A stretch of DNA of 18,154 nucleotides from Bacteroidales bacterium UBA1208 (GCA_002309955.1 DBXQ01000104.1:1-18154), one strand, 5' to 3'; shown: positions 1 to 7,758, counted from the first letter of the stretch. Notes: generated from the letters alone by a model not told the origin. Program-made: numbers and translations.

Positions 1-1127
1 CAAGGATCGGGCATGAGCTGCTTGAGGCCAAGGCTCATTTTGCGCTGCTCGCGGTCGAGGGTGAGGACAACGGCTTCGACCTCTTGACCCACCTTGAGGA
101 AGTCCTGAGCGCTACGGAGATGCTGGCTCCAGCTCATCTCGCTGACGTGGATAAGACCTTCGACACCGGGGACGACCTCGACGAAAGCACCGTAGTCGGC
201 AATGACAACGACTTTACCGTGGACGTGGTCACCCTCCTTGAGGTTGGGATCGAGAGCATCCCAGGGGTGAGGAGTGAGCTGTTTGAGACCGAGGGCGATG
301 CGATGCTTAGCCTCGTCGAAGTCGAGGATAACGACGTTGATTTTCTGGTCGAGCTCGACGATATCCTTAGGATCGGAAACACGGCCCCAGCTGAGGTCGG
401 TGATGTGGATAAGACCGTCGACACCACCAAGGTCGATGAATACACCATAGGGGGTGATGTTCTTGACGGTGCCTTCGAGTACCTGGCCTTTTTCGAGGTG
501 GCTGATGATTTCAGCTTTCTGGGCTTCGATTTCATCCTCGATAAGAGCCTTGTGGGAGACTACCACATTCTTGTATTCGTGATTGATTTTGACGACTTTG
601 AACTCCATGGTCTTGTCGACAAATACATCATAGTCGCGGATGGGTTTGACATCGATCTGCGAACCGGGAAGGAAGGCCTCGATATTGTCGAAAACGGTGA
701 CAATGAGACCGCCTTTGGTACGGCTCTTGACGTAGCCAGTGATGATTTCCTGATTCTCGTAAGCCTGGTTGACACGCTCCCAGCTCTTGAGGATGCGGGC
801 TTTCTTGTGGGAGAGGAGCAGCTGACCGTTGGAGTCTTCCTGGCTCTCGACATAAACTTCAATTTTGTCGCCCACTTTGAAATCGGGGTTGTAGCGGAGT
901 TCGGAAGCAGGGATGACACCGTCGCTCTTGAATCCGATGTTGACAACGGCCTCACGGTCGCTGATGCTGACGATAGTGCCTTCGATAACTTCTTGTTCGG
1001 TGAATGATTTGAAGGTCTGCTCGTACTGTTCGGTCATTTGTTTGACCTGTTCATTGTTGACTTCTTCTTTTTTATCGATAGCACTCCAGTCAAAATCTGC
1101 TATCGGCTGCACATTTTTATAATCCAT
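1..1127 (-). CDS. rpsA: 30S ribosomal protein S1, N-terminal part (cut by window edge)
   Basis: This is the mRNA-binding protein of the small ribosomal subunit, which helps load mRNAs for initiation. I translated the minus strand from the ATG at 1127 (MDYKNVQPIADFDWSAIDKK) and it stays open to base 1, about 375 codons, so the C-terminus lies outside. Four S1/OB-fold repeats follow one another, beginning near EGTIVSISDREAVVNIGF, ITGYVKSRTKGGLIV, LEGTVKNITPYGVFIDLGG and VHGKVVVIADYGAFVEV. Repeats 3 and 4 carry the strongest signatures (DGLIHITDLSW, EGLIHVSEMSW) and end in GLKQL. Full Bacteroidota S1 proteins have about six repeats and 600 residues, so roughly 200 residues are missing. The lysine- and acid-rich N-terminal 45 residues are also usual for the group. 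A promoter lies about 100 bp upstream. The identification is secure. Confidence 0.96.
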   Translation of the reverse strand, partial: MDYKNVQPIADFDWSAIDKKEEVNNEQVKQMTEQYEQTFKSFTEQEVIEGTIVSISDREAVVNIGFKSDGVIPASELRYNPDFKVGDKIEVYVESQEDSNGQLLLSHKKARILKSWERVNQAYENQEIITGYVKSRTKGGLIVTVFDNIEAFLPGSQIDVKPIRDYDVFVDKTMEFKVVKINHEYKNVVVSHKALIEDEIEAQKAEIISHLEKGQVLEGTVKNITPYGVFIDLGGVDGLIHITDLSWGRVSDPKDIVELDQKINVVILDFDEAKHRIALGLKQLTPHPWDALDPNLKEGDHVHGKVVVIADYGAFVEVVPGVEGLIHVSEMSWSQHLRSAQDFLKVGQEVEAVVLTLDREQRKMSLGLKQLMPDP

Positions 1128-1235
1128 GTGTGCGTTTTTTTGTTTTTTTATGGTCCCTGCCGACCGGGTGAAACTTAGATTAACGCTCTGGGGTTGACTG
1201 CATTGACAGGAATACAGGAGCCCGAGAGTGAACGA

Positions 1236-1265
1236 CAAAGATACACATTTTTTCTGACATACAAA
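1236..1265 (-). promoter_or_regulatory. Bacteroidota-type promoter of rpsA
   Basis: On the minus strand a TTTG (1265-1262) is followed after 18 bp by TATCTTTG (1243-1236), matching the -33 TTTG and -7 TAnnTTTG consensus of the Bacteroidota primary sigma factor. Transcription would start near 1229, giving a leader of about 100 nt before the rpsA ATG. The long leader leaves room for translational autoregulation, but I recognise no known structure in it. Confidence 0.7.
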
Positions 1266-1761
1266 GAGTTGTGGAGAAAAATGTCGCTAAATTTAACCCA
1301 AATCGGTCATTGGAATCAAGATTCACGTTGACACAAACCACAAATGGGATGGTGTATGTGGATAAAAAAGGACGTTATGGGTCTCTTCAGGATAGATGAA
1401 GAAACTTGTGTGTGTTACGGATACGGAGACGTTTTATTAGAAGCAATATTGTTTATCTTTGCAGACGGAACAATGGTAAGGAGTAGTGCATTAGGGAGGT
1501 CTGTTTCAAAGAGTTGTTTGACATATTGGGTTTTGGATAAAATTGTATTGGAATATACAGGCTATTGCTTACGGGGTGTTAGAATCGTCATTCCAATCAC
1601 TATATGTTTTATAACGACCGGTTGGGGTTTAAGAAAAATAGCCCGTTCGAAGAGTCCCATGACGGGAAGAAGAGCAATGGGAGAAAAAAAACAATTGCCA
1701 TTTTACGTCATACACAATAGAGGTGGAAAAAAAACGTTATACGACGAAAATTTATATCTTT
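1266..1761. other. Long non-coding stretch between rpsA promoter and next gene
   Basis: I see no convincing gene here. An open frame at 1344-1784 (+) translates to a Cys- and Trp-rich, low-plausibility protein with no recognisable motif, and a good -7 promoter box lies inside it. The sequence ATTGGAAT occurs near 1309 and 1549 and its inverse ATTCCAAT near 1591, so the last two could form an 8-bp stem enclosing about 35 nt. A shorter CCCGT...ACGGG stem lies near 1643-1667. The stretch may be the leader of the 1762 gene or hold a small RNA. Confidence 0.4.
1454..1461 (+). promoter_or_regulatory. Candidate -7 box, TATCTTTG
   Basis: TATCTTTG fits TAnnTTTG exactly. A T-rich GTTTT lies about 19-23 bp upstream (1431-1435), only a weak match to the -33 TTTG. 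If used, it would start an RNA near 1468 and give the membrane-protein gene at 1762 an unusually long leader of nearly 300 nt, or produce a separate small RNA. Confidence 0.4.
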
Positions 1762-2283
1762 ATGAAAAGTACCTCTTTCTTTAAACGCACTCCAGTGAAG
1801 ATTGCTTTGCTTACACTGGCTTTCATTGTGATAGGTTTGTTGGGCTTTTTGCCGTTATGGATTGTCCAGCACATGTACCAGACTCTGGCCATTCGTGTTA
1901 TTATTGCCGTGGCGGGTGTTGTGTGGGGTATCGGAACGGTTGTGGGGCTATGGGTATGGACGGATTACAACGGAATGTGGAAAACCTGGCGTAAGGAAAT
2001 CCGCAAAAAGAAGATGAACCAGGGATACGAGAGCAACGATAAATACATGAAGCTGAGGAATAAGTACCCGATATCGGTGAAACACCATGAACTGCATTAC
2101 CGGAAACATCATCCGCATATGTCGAGCAAGGAGATTATAGCAAAAGCTTTGGCGATAAGCGATGAGGAGTGGGCAGAGCGAGAAGAGTTTCATCGCAGGA
2201 ATCACGAAGAGCGGAAGAAATATAATGAAAACAAGCCTCCGGCACTGTACAGGGATGGTTCCGACAAGGGCCAGAGGCTATAG
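1762..2283 (+). CDS. Hypothetical two-helix membrane protein with charged C-terminal tail
   Basis: I do not recognise this 173-residue protein. I chose the ATG at 1762 (MKSTSFFKRTPVKIALL) over the in-frame GTG at 1723 because the extra 13 residues look like leader sequence. Two hydrophobic segments are visible, about residues 12-33 (IALLTLAFIVIGLLGFLPLW) and 41-63 (AIRVIIAVAGVVWGIGTVVG). A basic stretch (KTWRKEIRKKK) follows, then a long soluble tail rich in His, Glu, Arg and Lys (HHELHYRKHHPH; EEWAEREEFHRRNHEERKK). By the positive-inside rule the basic N-terminus and the tail would both be cytoplasmic. It is convergent with the sugar transporter and shows no operon partner. Its even amino-acid make-up and clear topology support a real gene; the function is unknown. 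Confidence 0.72.
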   Translation: MKSTSFFKRTPVKIALLTLAFIVIGLLGFLPLWIVQHMYQTLAIRVIIAVAGVVWGIGTVVGLWVWTDYNGMWKTWRKEIRKKKMNQGYESNDKYMKLRNKYPISVKHHELHYRKHHPHMSSKEIIAKALAISDEEWAEREEFHRRNHEERKKYNENKPPALYRDGSDKGQRL

Positions 2284-2294
2284 TTATTTATTTG

Positions 2295-2311
2295 TCTGGC
2301 ATGAAGCCAGA
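2295..2311. terminator. Weak hairpin between convergent genes
   Basis: TCTGGC and GCCAGA form a 6-bp stem with a 5-nt loop in the 33-bp gap between the membrane-protein gene and the transporter gene. Neither strand has a proper T tract after it, so a terminator role is only a guess from position. Confidence 0.25.
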
Positions 2312-2316
2312 GAGGA

Positions 2317-3579
2317 TTACTCGGTGGGAATGTCTTTGTTGACATTCTTGCTGCCCCAAAGGGCATAGAAGAGGATGTAGGCGAAACCGGCTATGACAAT
2401 CCAATAGCTGCTCACGTAGCCTACACTGTCAGCAACATAATTCTGGATGAAAGGCAAAATGCCACCGCCACAGACCAAAGCCATGAAGATGCCACTGGCC
2501 ATGGGTGTATATTTGCCAAGACCTTCGGCTGAGAGGTTGAAGATGGCACCCCACATTACAGAAGTGCAGAGGCCACAGAGCGTGGCAAAGGCAATCTTGA
2601 GAGGCACATCGGAGCCATGGAGATGGATGGTAGTAGTGACCGGGACAAAGATAAGACAGAGCAGGAAGAGGATGGCGATGGTGGCTGTGGTGGATAGCAT
2701 GGCTTTCGACGAGACCTTGCTTCCCAACAAACCGCCAATAAAACGGCCACAGAGCATCAAGAACCAGTAGGCACCTATGAACCAACCAGCGAGGTCAGCA
2801 CCCAATCCCAATCCTCCACCTTCTGCGCCTGTTGTCATATAGAGGTTGGCCGTGTTGGGGATACCCACCTCAACTCCCACATAAAAGAAGATGGCAATGG
2901 CTCCCAGAACGAAATGACGGAAACTAAGAGGAGAATGGGAGTCTTTTTGCTTGGCTGCACGCATCTCTTTGGTCTCGAGATGAGGTTCGGGGATTTTGGT
3001 CAGGACAATGACCACAAAAGCAACGGCGAAGATGGACATGGCAATAATCATTGCAGGGGCAGCATCGCTAACTGAGGCCTGACTTGCAGCCCCACCGATA
3101 AGGTAGCCCAAGAGGATGGGGGCAATTGTACCACCAGTAGAGTTTATAGTACCTCCCCATTGAATGAGCTGGTTGCCACGATTGCCACCGCCACCAAGCG
3201 TATTGAGCATGGGGTTGACCACAATATTAAGCAAACACATTGAGAATCCGGCCACGAGCGCTCCAGCTACATAGACAGCAAAACTTTCGGCATAGCCGGA
3301 AAGGAACTGGATGCCCACTCCGATGAAGCCAACGGTGACGGCCAACAGAGAGGTGAATTTATAGCCCTTGCGCCTCAAAATGATACCGGCAGGAATACCC
3401 ATACACGCATAGGCAATGAAATTGGCCAAAGTGCCAAGCTGGGCTACAGCATTACTGGTGCCAAACTGATTTTTCACAATAACTCCCATGGAGCCTGCGA
3501 AATTGGTGACGAACGCTATCATGAAAAACAGCAGAAACATCACGATGATAGGGATAGTGTAGTTTTGTTTCTTTTCCAT
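2317..3579 (-). CDS. MFS sugar transporter, FHS (FucP/GluP-like) group
   Basis: This is a 420-residue inner-membrane protein with about 12 predicted hydrophobic helices and a short basic N-terminus, the usual length for fucose- or glucose/galactose-type proton symporters. The loop after helix 2 (GIPAGIILRRKGYK, residues 61-74) matches the PAG...GYK signature of the FHS group. Residues 122-150 have the NP...LGG...NQ...G layout that in FucP-like carriers lies around the sugar site, though with a Gly-rich insert (GGGGNRGNQ) instead of the usual RLNLAQ. The central cytoplasmic loop near residue 200 (HLETKEMRAAKQKDSHS) separates the two six-helix halves. The substrate cannot be told from sequence alone. 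The ATG lies only 20 bp beyond the atp terminator and no good promoter is visible, so it may depend partly on read-through. Confidence 0.85.
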   Translation of the reverse strand: MEKKQNYTIPIIVMFLLFFMIAFVTNFAGSMGVIVKNQFGTSNAVAQLGTLANFIAYACMGIPAGIILRRKGYKFTSLLAVTVGFIGVGIQFLSGYAESFAVYVAGALVAGFSMCLLNIVVNPMLNTLGGGGNRGNQLIQWGGTINSTGGTIAPILLGYLIGGAASQASVSDAAPAMIIAMSIFAVAFVVIVLTKIPEPHLETKEMRAAKQKDSHSPLSFRHFVLGAIAIFFYVGVEVGIPNTANLYMTTGAEGGGLGLGADLAGWFIGAYWFLMLCGRFIGGLLGSKVSSKAMLSTTATIAILFLLCLIFVPVTTTIHLHGSDVPLKIAFATLCGLCTSVMWGAIFNLSAEGLGKYTPMASGIFMALVCGGGILPFIQNYVADSVGYVSSYWIVIAGFAYILFYALWGSKNVNKDIPTE

Positions 3580-3599
3580 ATGAATGATATTATTGTTGC

Positions 3600-3643
3600 A
3601 AAAAAAATACAGCGCACAGGGACCAAAAGTCCCTATGCGCTGT
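3600..3643 (-). terminator. Strong intrinsic terminator of the atp genes
   Basis: On the minus strand a 15-bp stem (3643-3629 with 3623-3609) closes a 5-nt loop and is followed, after one A, by eight Ts (3607-3600). The only irregular pair is a G-U wobble in the minus-strand RNA; on the plus strand the same position is a C-A mismatch, which together with the T tract fixes the direction. It lies 28 bp after the atpG stop. Confidence 0.92.
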
Positions 3644-3671
3644 TAGAGGTAACACGGAGTGTACATTTCAA

Positions 3672-4559
3672 TTACCCTTTCAATGCCTCAGAACCGCTAA
3701 CAATTTCGATAATCTCGTTGGTGATGGCGGCTTGACGGGCTTTGTTGTAGCTAAGACGCAACTCCTTGAGCAGTTCGGTGGCATTGTCTGTAGCTTTCTG
3801 CATGGCATTCATACGGGCTCCATGCTCGGAAGCCAGCGAGTCGAGAATGACACGATAGAAATGCGACCGTAGGGTAAGCGGAATCATCTCGCGCAGAATC
3901 TCTTCCTTTGAAGGCTCATAGATATAGTCGTTGGCCATACCTGAACGGACACCTTTCTCATCTTTGGACGGAATGATGGGGAGGAACTGCTCGGTGCTGA
4001 GAATCTGCACAAGCGAATTCTTGAACTGGTTGTAGACCAATTCAACACGGTCATATTTTTTGTCTTGGAACTGCTGCATGACATCATCAGCCAAATTGGC
4101 CACGACATCGAACTGGGCATTGTCGAGGATGTCGTCGTATGAACCCACTACATTGTCGAACCTCTTGCCGAAATATTCGCTGCAACGCTTTCCTATTGTG
4201 ATCATTGCAAGTCGTGCGGGTTGCTCGGCCGTGGCAATTGAGTGGTAATAATCAATCCGGGTCTGGGCCTGTTTGATGACATTGCTGTTGAATGCACCAC
4301 AAAGACCCTTGTTGGATGTCACTACCACCAGCAGCACGTTTTCGAGACGACGAACCTCGTGGTAGGGAGTTTGTATGCCATCGCCCGTATCAATACCGGC
4401 AGCAATCTCTACCAACTGGTTGGCATAGGGGCGCATGCCGACAATGGCGTTCTGCGCACGACGGAACTTGGCCGCCGAAACCATCTTCATAGCCGAAGTG
4501 ATTTGCTGCGTGGAACTGACCGATGCTATACGGGTTCTGACTTCTTTTAAGTTTGCCAT
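3672..4559 (-). CDS. atpG: ATP synthase F1 subunit gamma
   Basis: Gamma is the central rotor shaft of F1 that couples rotation of the c ring to the three catalytic sites. The 295-residue protein opens with the typical coiled-coil helix (MANLKEVRTRIASVSSTQQI, then TSAMKMVSAAKFRRAQ) and ends with its partner helix (RMNAMQKATDNATELLKEL, then NKARQAAITNEIIEIVSG). The central globular domain includes SNKGLCGAFN near residue 83. The length fits the family. The gene starts 6 bp after the atpA stop, so the two are probably translationally coupled, and it is the last gene before the terminator. Confidence 0.97.
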   Translation of the reverse strand: MANLKEVRTRIASVSSTQQITSAMKMVSAAKFRRAQNAIVGMRPYANQLVEIAAGIDTGDGIQTPYHEVRRLENVLLVVVTSNKGLCGAFNSNVIKQAQTRIDYYHSIATAEQPARLAMITIGKRCSEYFGKRFDNVVGSYDDILDNAQFDVVANLADDVMQQFQDKKYDRVELVYNQFKNSLVQILSTEQFLPIIPSKDEKGVRSGMANDYIYEPSKEEILREMIPLTLRSHFYRVILDSLASEHGARMNAMQKATDNATELLKELRLSYNKARQAAITNEIIEIVSGSEALKG

Positions 4560-4565
4560 ACTCTA

Positions 4566-6146
4566 CTATTTTGCATATTTCTCAGCCAAATCGAGGGCGA
4601 CACTCTTGAGGGTGTCAAGGTCTTCATCGACAAGTTTGCCTTTGCGAAGATTCTCAAGAATCGCCGCGTGGTTCTGATGGAGGAAGAAGAGATATTCGCT
4701 TTCGAAATTGCGTACTTTGTCAGTAGGCACTTTCTGGAGCAAGCCCTTTGTGCCGCAATAAATAATGGCCACCTGATCTTCGACAGGCATGGGGCTGTAT
4801 TGCGGTTGCTTGAGGATTTCGACGTTACGGGCACCCTTATCAAGCACTGCCTTGGTGGCTGCATCAAGGTCGGAACCGAATTTGGAGAAAGCCTCCAGTT
4901 CGCGGTACTGAGCTTGGTCGAGTTTCAGAGTACCGGCAATCTTCTTCATTGACTTAATCTGAGCTTTACCACCTACGCGCGATACAGAGATACCAACATT
5001 GATGGCCGGACGAATGCCTGAATTGAAAAGATTGGTCTCAAGGAAAATCTGGCCATCGGTGATTGAAATAACATTGGTGGGGATATAGGCTGAAACGTCA
5101 CCGGCCTGGGTTTCGATGATAGGCAGTGCGGTGAGAGAACCGCCACCCTTCACCTTGTCCTTGATGCAGGAAGGAAGGTCGTTCATCTGACGGGCTATCT
5201 CGTCGCTTTGGATAATGCGTGCGGCACGCTCCAATAAACGACTATGGAGATAGAACACATCGCCAGGATAAGCTTCACGTCCCGGCGGGCGTCGGAGCAA
5301 CAATGAAACTTCACGATAAGCTACAGCCTGTTTACTAAGGTCGTCATAAATGACCAATGCATTGCGACCTGTATCGCGGAAATATTCACCGATGGCAGCT
5401 CCTGCAAAGGGGGCATAGAACTGCATGGCAGCAGGATCGGATGCTGTGGCGGCTACAACAATAGTATAATCCATAGCACCCTTCTCCTCGAGATTCTTAA
5501 CCATATTGGCGACAGTCGAACCTTTCTGTCCACAAGCCACATAGATACAATAAACGGGGTCGCCGGCATCGAAGAAACTCTTCTGATTGATAATTGTGTC
5601 GATAGCAATAGCCGTTTTGCCAGTCTGACGGTCACCAATGATAAGCTCACGCTGACCACGTCCGATCGGAATCATGGAGTCGATTGCCTTGATACCCGTC
5701 TGGAGAGGTTGTTCAACAGGCTGACGGAAAATAACGCCAGGAGCTTTGCGTTCTATGGGCATTTCAAAAAGTTCGCCTTCAATCGCGCCCTTGCCATCAA
5801 TAGGCTCACCGATAGTGTTGATTACACGACCCACAAGGCCTTCACCCACACGGATTGATGCAATACGTTTGGTTCGCTTGACCGTGTCGCCTTCATTGAT
5901 GGTGCTGGCCTCGGCCAACATCACCACACCGACATTGTCTTCCTCAAGGTTCTGAACGATACCTTGCTCTCCCGATGAGAATTCGACCAACTCGCCAGCC
6001 TGTGCATTGTTGAGGCCATAGATGCGGGCAATGCCGTCACCTACGGTAAGGACAGTTCCCACCTCTTCCAACGCCACATCGAGATTGACATCGGCCAATT
6101 GTTTTTTCAGAATCGCCGATACTTCGGCAGGTTTAATTTCTGACAT
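4566..6146 (-). CDS. atpA: ATP synthase F1 subunit alpha
   Basis: Alpha alternates with beta in the F1 hexamer and binds nucleotide without catalysing turnover. I start it at the ATG at 6146 (MSEIKPAEVSAILKKQL), giving 526 residues; a TTG three codons upstream is possible but less like the family. The Walker A motif GDRQTGKT is at residues 171-178, in line with the family's usual position. The arginine-finger region SVSRVGGKAQ, which reaches into the beta site, is present, as is the C-terminal helical domain. It lies 24 bp after atpH. Its catalytic partner beta (atpD) is not in this window and must be encoded elsewhere. Confidence 0.98.
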   Translation of the reverse strand: MSEIKPAEVSAILKKQLADVNLDVALEEVGTVLTVGDGIARIYGLNNAQAGELVEFSSGEQGIVQNLEEDNVGVVMLAEASTINEGDTVKRTKRIASIRVGEGLVGRVINTIGEPIDGKGAIEGELFEMPIERKAPGVIFRQPVEQPLQTGIKAIDSMIPIGRGQRELIIGDRQTGKTAIAIDTIINQKSFFDAGDPVYCIYVACGQKGSTVANMVKNLEEKGAMDYTIVVAATASDPAAMQFYAPFAGAAIGEYFRDTGRNALVIYDDLSKQAVAYREVSLLLRRPPGREAYPGDVFYLHSRLLERAARIIQSDEIARQMNDLPSCIKDKVKGGGSLTALPIIETQAGDVSAYIPTNVISITDGQIFLETNLFNSGIRPAINVGISVSRVGGKAQIKSMKKIAGTLKLDQAQYRELEAFSKFGSDLDAATKAVLDKGARNVEILKQPQYSPMPVEDQVAIIYCGTKGLLQKVPTDKVRNFESEYLFFLHQNHAAILENLRKGKLVDEDLDTLKSVALDLAEKYAK

Positions 6147-6170
6147 ATATGTCAATGTATTAGTTTATTT

Positions 6171-6728
6171 CTAAAGTTTGCTCTCGTAGATGTTCTTCTC
6201 GAACTGCTGGCGCAGCTTGACTAAGTAAGTGCTGAGCCGGGCATCGTAGATGTTGTTTTCGAACTCCAAAGCGAATCCGCCGATGATTTTTGGGTCGGTC
6301 ACAGTCTGGAGCTCCACCTTCTTGTCGGTGTGTGCGGCAATGGTTTTGCTCACGAGGTCGAGAATGTCCTGGTCGACAGGCTCGGCAGTGGTGAACTTTG
6401 AAAGCACGATGCCGTGGCTCTCCCTGTAGAGGTCCAGATAGGAGGCAGAGATGCCGCGCAGGTTGACCGTGCGGTGCTTGCGCACTACAAAGTGGAGAAA
6501 TGCCAAGGAGGTTTTGCCTACATGTTCGCCAAAAAGGGCATCGACGATGGCGGCCTTTTTGGACATCTTGATTTCAGGATTACGGAAGACGGCGTTCAGC
6601 TCGCGGTTGTCGGCGCAGACAGCGTTGACCAGCCGCATGTCGACAGCGACGGTGTCCTGCTCGTTGAGCTCCGCAGCCAACATAAAGAGTGCCTTCGCGT
6701 AATTGATATTGATTCTATAGTCTTGCAC
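6171..6728 (-). CDS. atpH: ATP synthase subunit delta (stator)
   Basis: Delta ties the top of F1 to the peripheral b stalk. The 185-residue protein has the family N-terminal helical bundle (INYAKALFMLAAELNEQ) and the conserved C-terminal part (VTDPKIIGGFALEFENNIYD, then LVKLRQQ). The only possible start is a GTG at 6728; a stop codon lies two codons upstream and no ATG is close. The weaker start and the 52-bp AT-rich gap after atpF could reduce its yield relative to the other subunits, though that is inference. Length and order support the call. Confidence 0.95.
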   Translation of the reverse strand: MQDYRININYAKALFMLAAELNEQDTVAVDMRLVNAVCADNRELNAVFRNPEIKMSKKAAIVDALFGEHVGKTSLAFLHFVVRKHRTVNLRGISASYLDLYRESHGIVLSKFTTAEPVDQDILDLVSKTIAAHTDKKVELQTVTDPKIIGGFALEFENNIYDARLSTYLVKLRQQFEKNIYESKL

Positions 6729-6738
6729 TTTCTAAACT

Positions 6739-6786
6739 CTTAATTCTGAATTATTAATTTGATTTCTTAATTCTGAATTCTTAATT
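6739..6786. repeat. Two-copy 21-bp AT-rich direct repeat between atpF and atpH
   Basis: CTTAATTCTGAATTATTAATT at 6739-6759 recurs at 6766-6786 with one change, a spacing of 27 bp. The second copy runs into the atpF stop codon. Almost pure A/T with TTAATT/GAATTC-like palindromic pieces, it stands out from the more balanced coding sequence around it. It looks like a short duplication. Confidence 0.8.
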
Positions 6787-7281
6787 CAGATGCGCCTCTT
6801 CCAGCTCGCGCAGGATAATGGCGTTGGCTTTCTCTTTGTCGGAGAGCTCGGCCATCATCAGTTTCTCGGCGATGTCGATGGAAAGGGTGGCTATCTGGTT
6901 CTTTAGGTCGTGCATGGCTTTCAGTTTCTCGTAGTTGATGCTCTCGCGGGCATTTTCTACGATGCGGTCGGCTTCCTCGGTTGCCTTGGTACGTGCATCC
7001 TCGACGATTTTCTCGCTCGTCAGGCGTGCATTACGCAGCATTTCGTCGCGCTCCACCTTTGCCTGTCTCAACAACTCCTCGTTATGAGCCACCAGCTGTG
7101 CCATTTCCTCGCGTGCCTTCTGTGCGGCGTTGAGCGAGTCGGCAATGGCCTGCTCACGCTTCTTCAGCGCCTTGAGCAGCATGGGCCAGCCCCACTTGCC
7201 AAGAATGAAAACCAGCACGCCGAAAGAGACGAGCATCCAAAAGAAAGTGCCTAAACCAGGATTGATTAACGGATTGTTCAT
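6781..7281 (-). CDS. atpF: ATP synthase Fo subunit b
   Basis: Subunit b forms the peripheral stalk, anchored in the membrane by one N-terminal helix. I use the ATG at 7281 (MNNPLINPGLGTFFWMLVSF), 166 residues, rather than a TTG three codons upstream. The membrane helix is about residues 10-30, and PGLGTFFWMLVSFGVL is the hallmark of the family's N-terminus. The rest is a long charged coiled coil (KREQAIADSLNAAQKAREEM and on to the C-terminus) that dimerises. It follows atpE after a 94-bp gap that holds a strong hairpin. Only one b gene is present, so the stalk should be a b homodimer. Confidence 0.96.
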   Translation of the reverse strand: MNNPLINPGLGTFFWMLVSFGVLVFILGKWGWPMLLKALKKREQAIADSLNAAQKAREEMAQLVAHNEELLRQAKVERDEMLRNARLTSEKIVEDARTKATEEADRIVENARESINYEKLKAMHDLKNQIATLSIDIAEKLMMAELSDKEKANAIILRELEEAHLN

Positions 7282-7327
7282 ATATAACAATTATTTGTTT
7301 CGTGTTGAATAAAGTTAGAGGGAAAGG

Positions 7328-7354
7328 GATGTTGGCGCCAATCGCGCCAACATC
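7328..7354 (-). promoter_or_regulatory. Strong hairpin in the atpE-atpF gap
   Basis: GATGTTGGCGC (7328-7338) and GCGCCAACATC (7344-7354) form a perfect 11-bp stem around a 5-nt loop, and flanking purine/pyrimidine bases can extend it by about six more pairs. It starts some 20 nt after the atpE stop. The following minus-strand sequence is T-rich but has no clean T tract, so it is more likely an mRNA-protecting or partially terminating element than a full terminator. It would favour more c subunit than b. Confidence 0.75.
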
Positions 7355-7375
7355 TCTTCCTGCTGCGTCGGAGGA

Positions 7376-7630
7376 CTACTTGAGGACAACCAGCAAGCAG
7401 ACAACCACTGCGAAGAAGGCAACACCTTCAACCAGAGCGGCCGCGATAATCATGGTAGAACGGATGTCGCCACCAGCTTCGGGCTGACGAGCCATACCTT
7501 CCATTGCACCTTGACCAATTTTACCAATGCCGAGACCAGCACCGATAGTTGCCAAACCGGCTCCAACGGCTGCTCCGAAATAACCCCAGGCCATTTGGGC
7601 AGCTACTTGTAATAAAATGAGTAATGACAT
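7376..7630 (-). CDS. atpE: ATP synthase Fo subunit c (rotor ring)
   Basis: Each c subunit is an 84-residue hairpin of two membrane helices joined by the ARQPE loop (residues 47-51) that contacts F1. The ion-binding carboxylate is Glu68 in ALVEGVAFF. The residues that make a sodium site in Na+ synthases are absent: the Gln on helix 1 is replaced by Ile35 and the Ser after the Glu by Gly69, so this ring should carry protons. I start at the ATG at 7630; an upstream in-frame extension to 7726 overlaps the promoter and is not coding. It is the first gene of its unit, without the usual atpB before it. Confidence 0.97.
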   Translation of the reverse strand: MSLLILLQVAAQMAWGYFGAAVGAGLATIGAGLGIGKIGQGAMEGMARQPEAGGDIRSTMIIAAALVEGVAFFAVVVCLLVVLK

Positions 7631-7727
7631 AGTTGTGTTTTTTATGTGTTTTATTAATGTATTTATATGAATTACAATACTATAAACATATTCTCCAGCA
7701 TTGGCATACAGCCCACTTTTGAACACG

Positions 7728-7758
7728 CAAAATTAGATAAAATATTTCACTTACACAA
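7728..7758 (-). promoter_or_regulatory. Promoter of the atpEFHAG unit
   Basis: On the minus strand TTG (7758-7756) is followed after 20 bp by TAATTTTG (7735-7728), a textbook Bacteroidota promoter. The start would be near 7721, giving a leader of about 90 nt. It lies between the terminator of the upstream operon and atpE, which shows that these five atp genes are an independent transcription unit. Confidence 0.8.

Noticed and set aside
84..1007. 307-residue plus-strand open frame
   Set aside because: It is antisense to the well-supported rpsA frame and has an acidic, repetitive composition typical of reversed S1 codons.
1755..1762. TATCTTTA, a near match to a -7 box
   Set aside because: It overlaps the chosen ATG, so transcription would start inside the gene.
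1344..1784. 146-residue plus-strand open frame
   Set aside because: Odd Cys/Trp-rich composition, no motif, a promoter box inside it, and overlap with the better-supported gene at 1762.
7376..7630. Possibility that the c ring carries sodium ions
   Set aside because: Ile35 and Gly69 stand where sodium-type c subunits have Gln and Ser; only Glu68 is shared.
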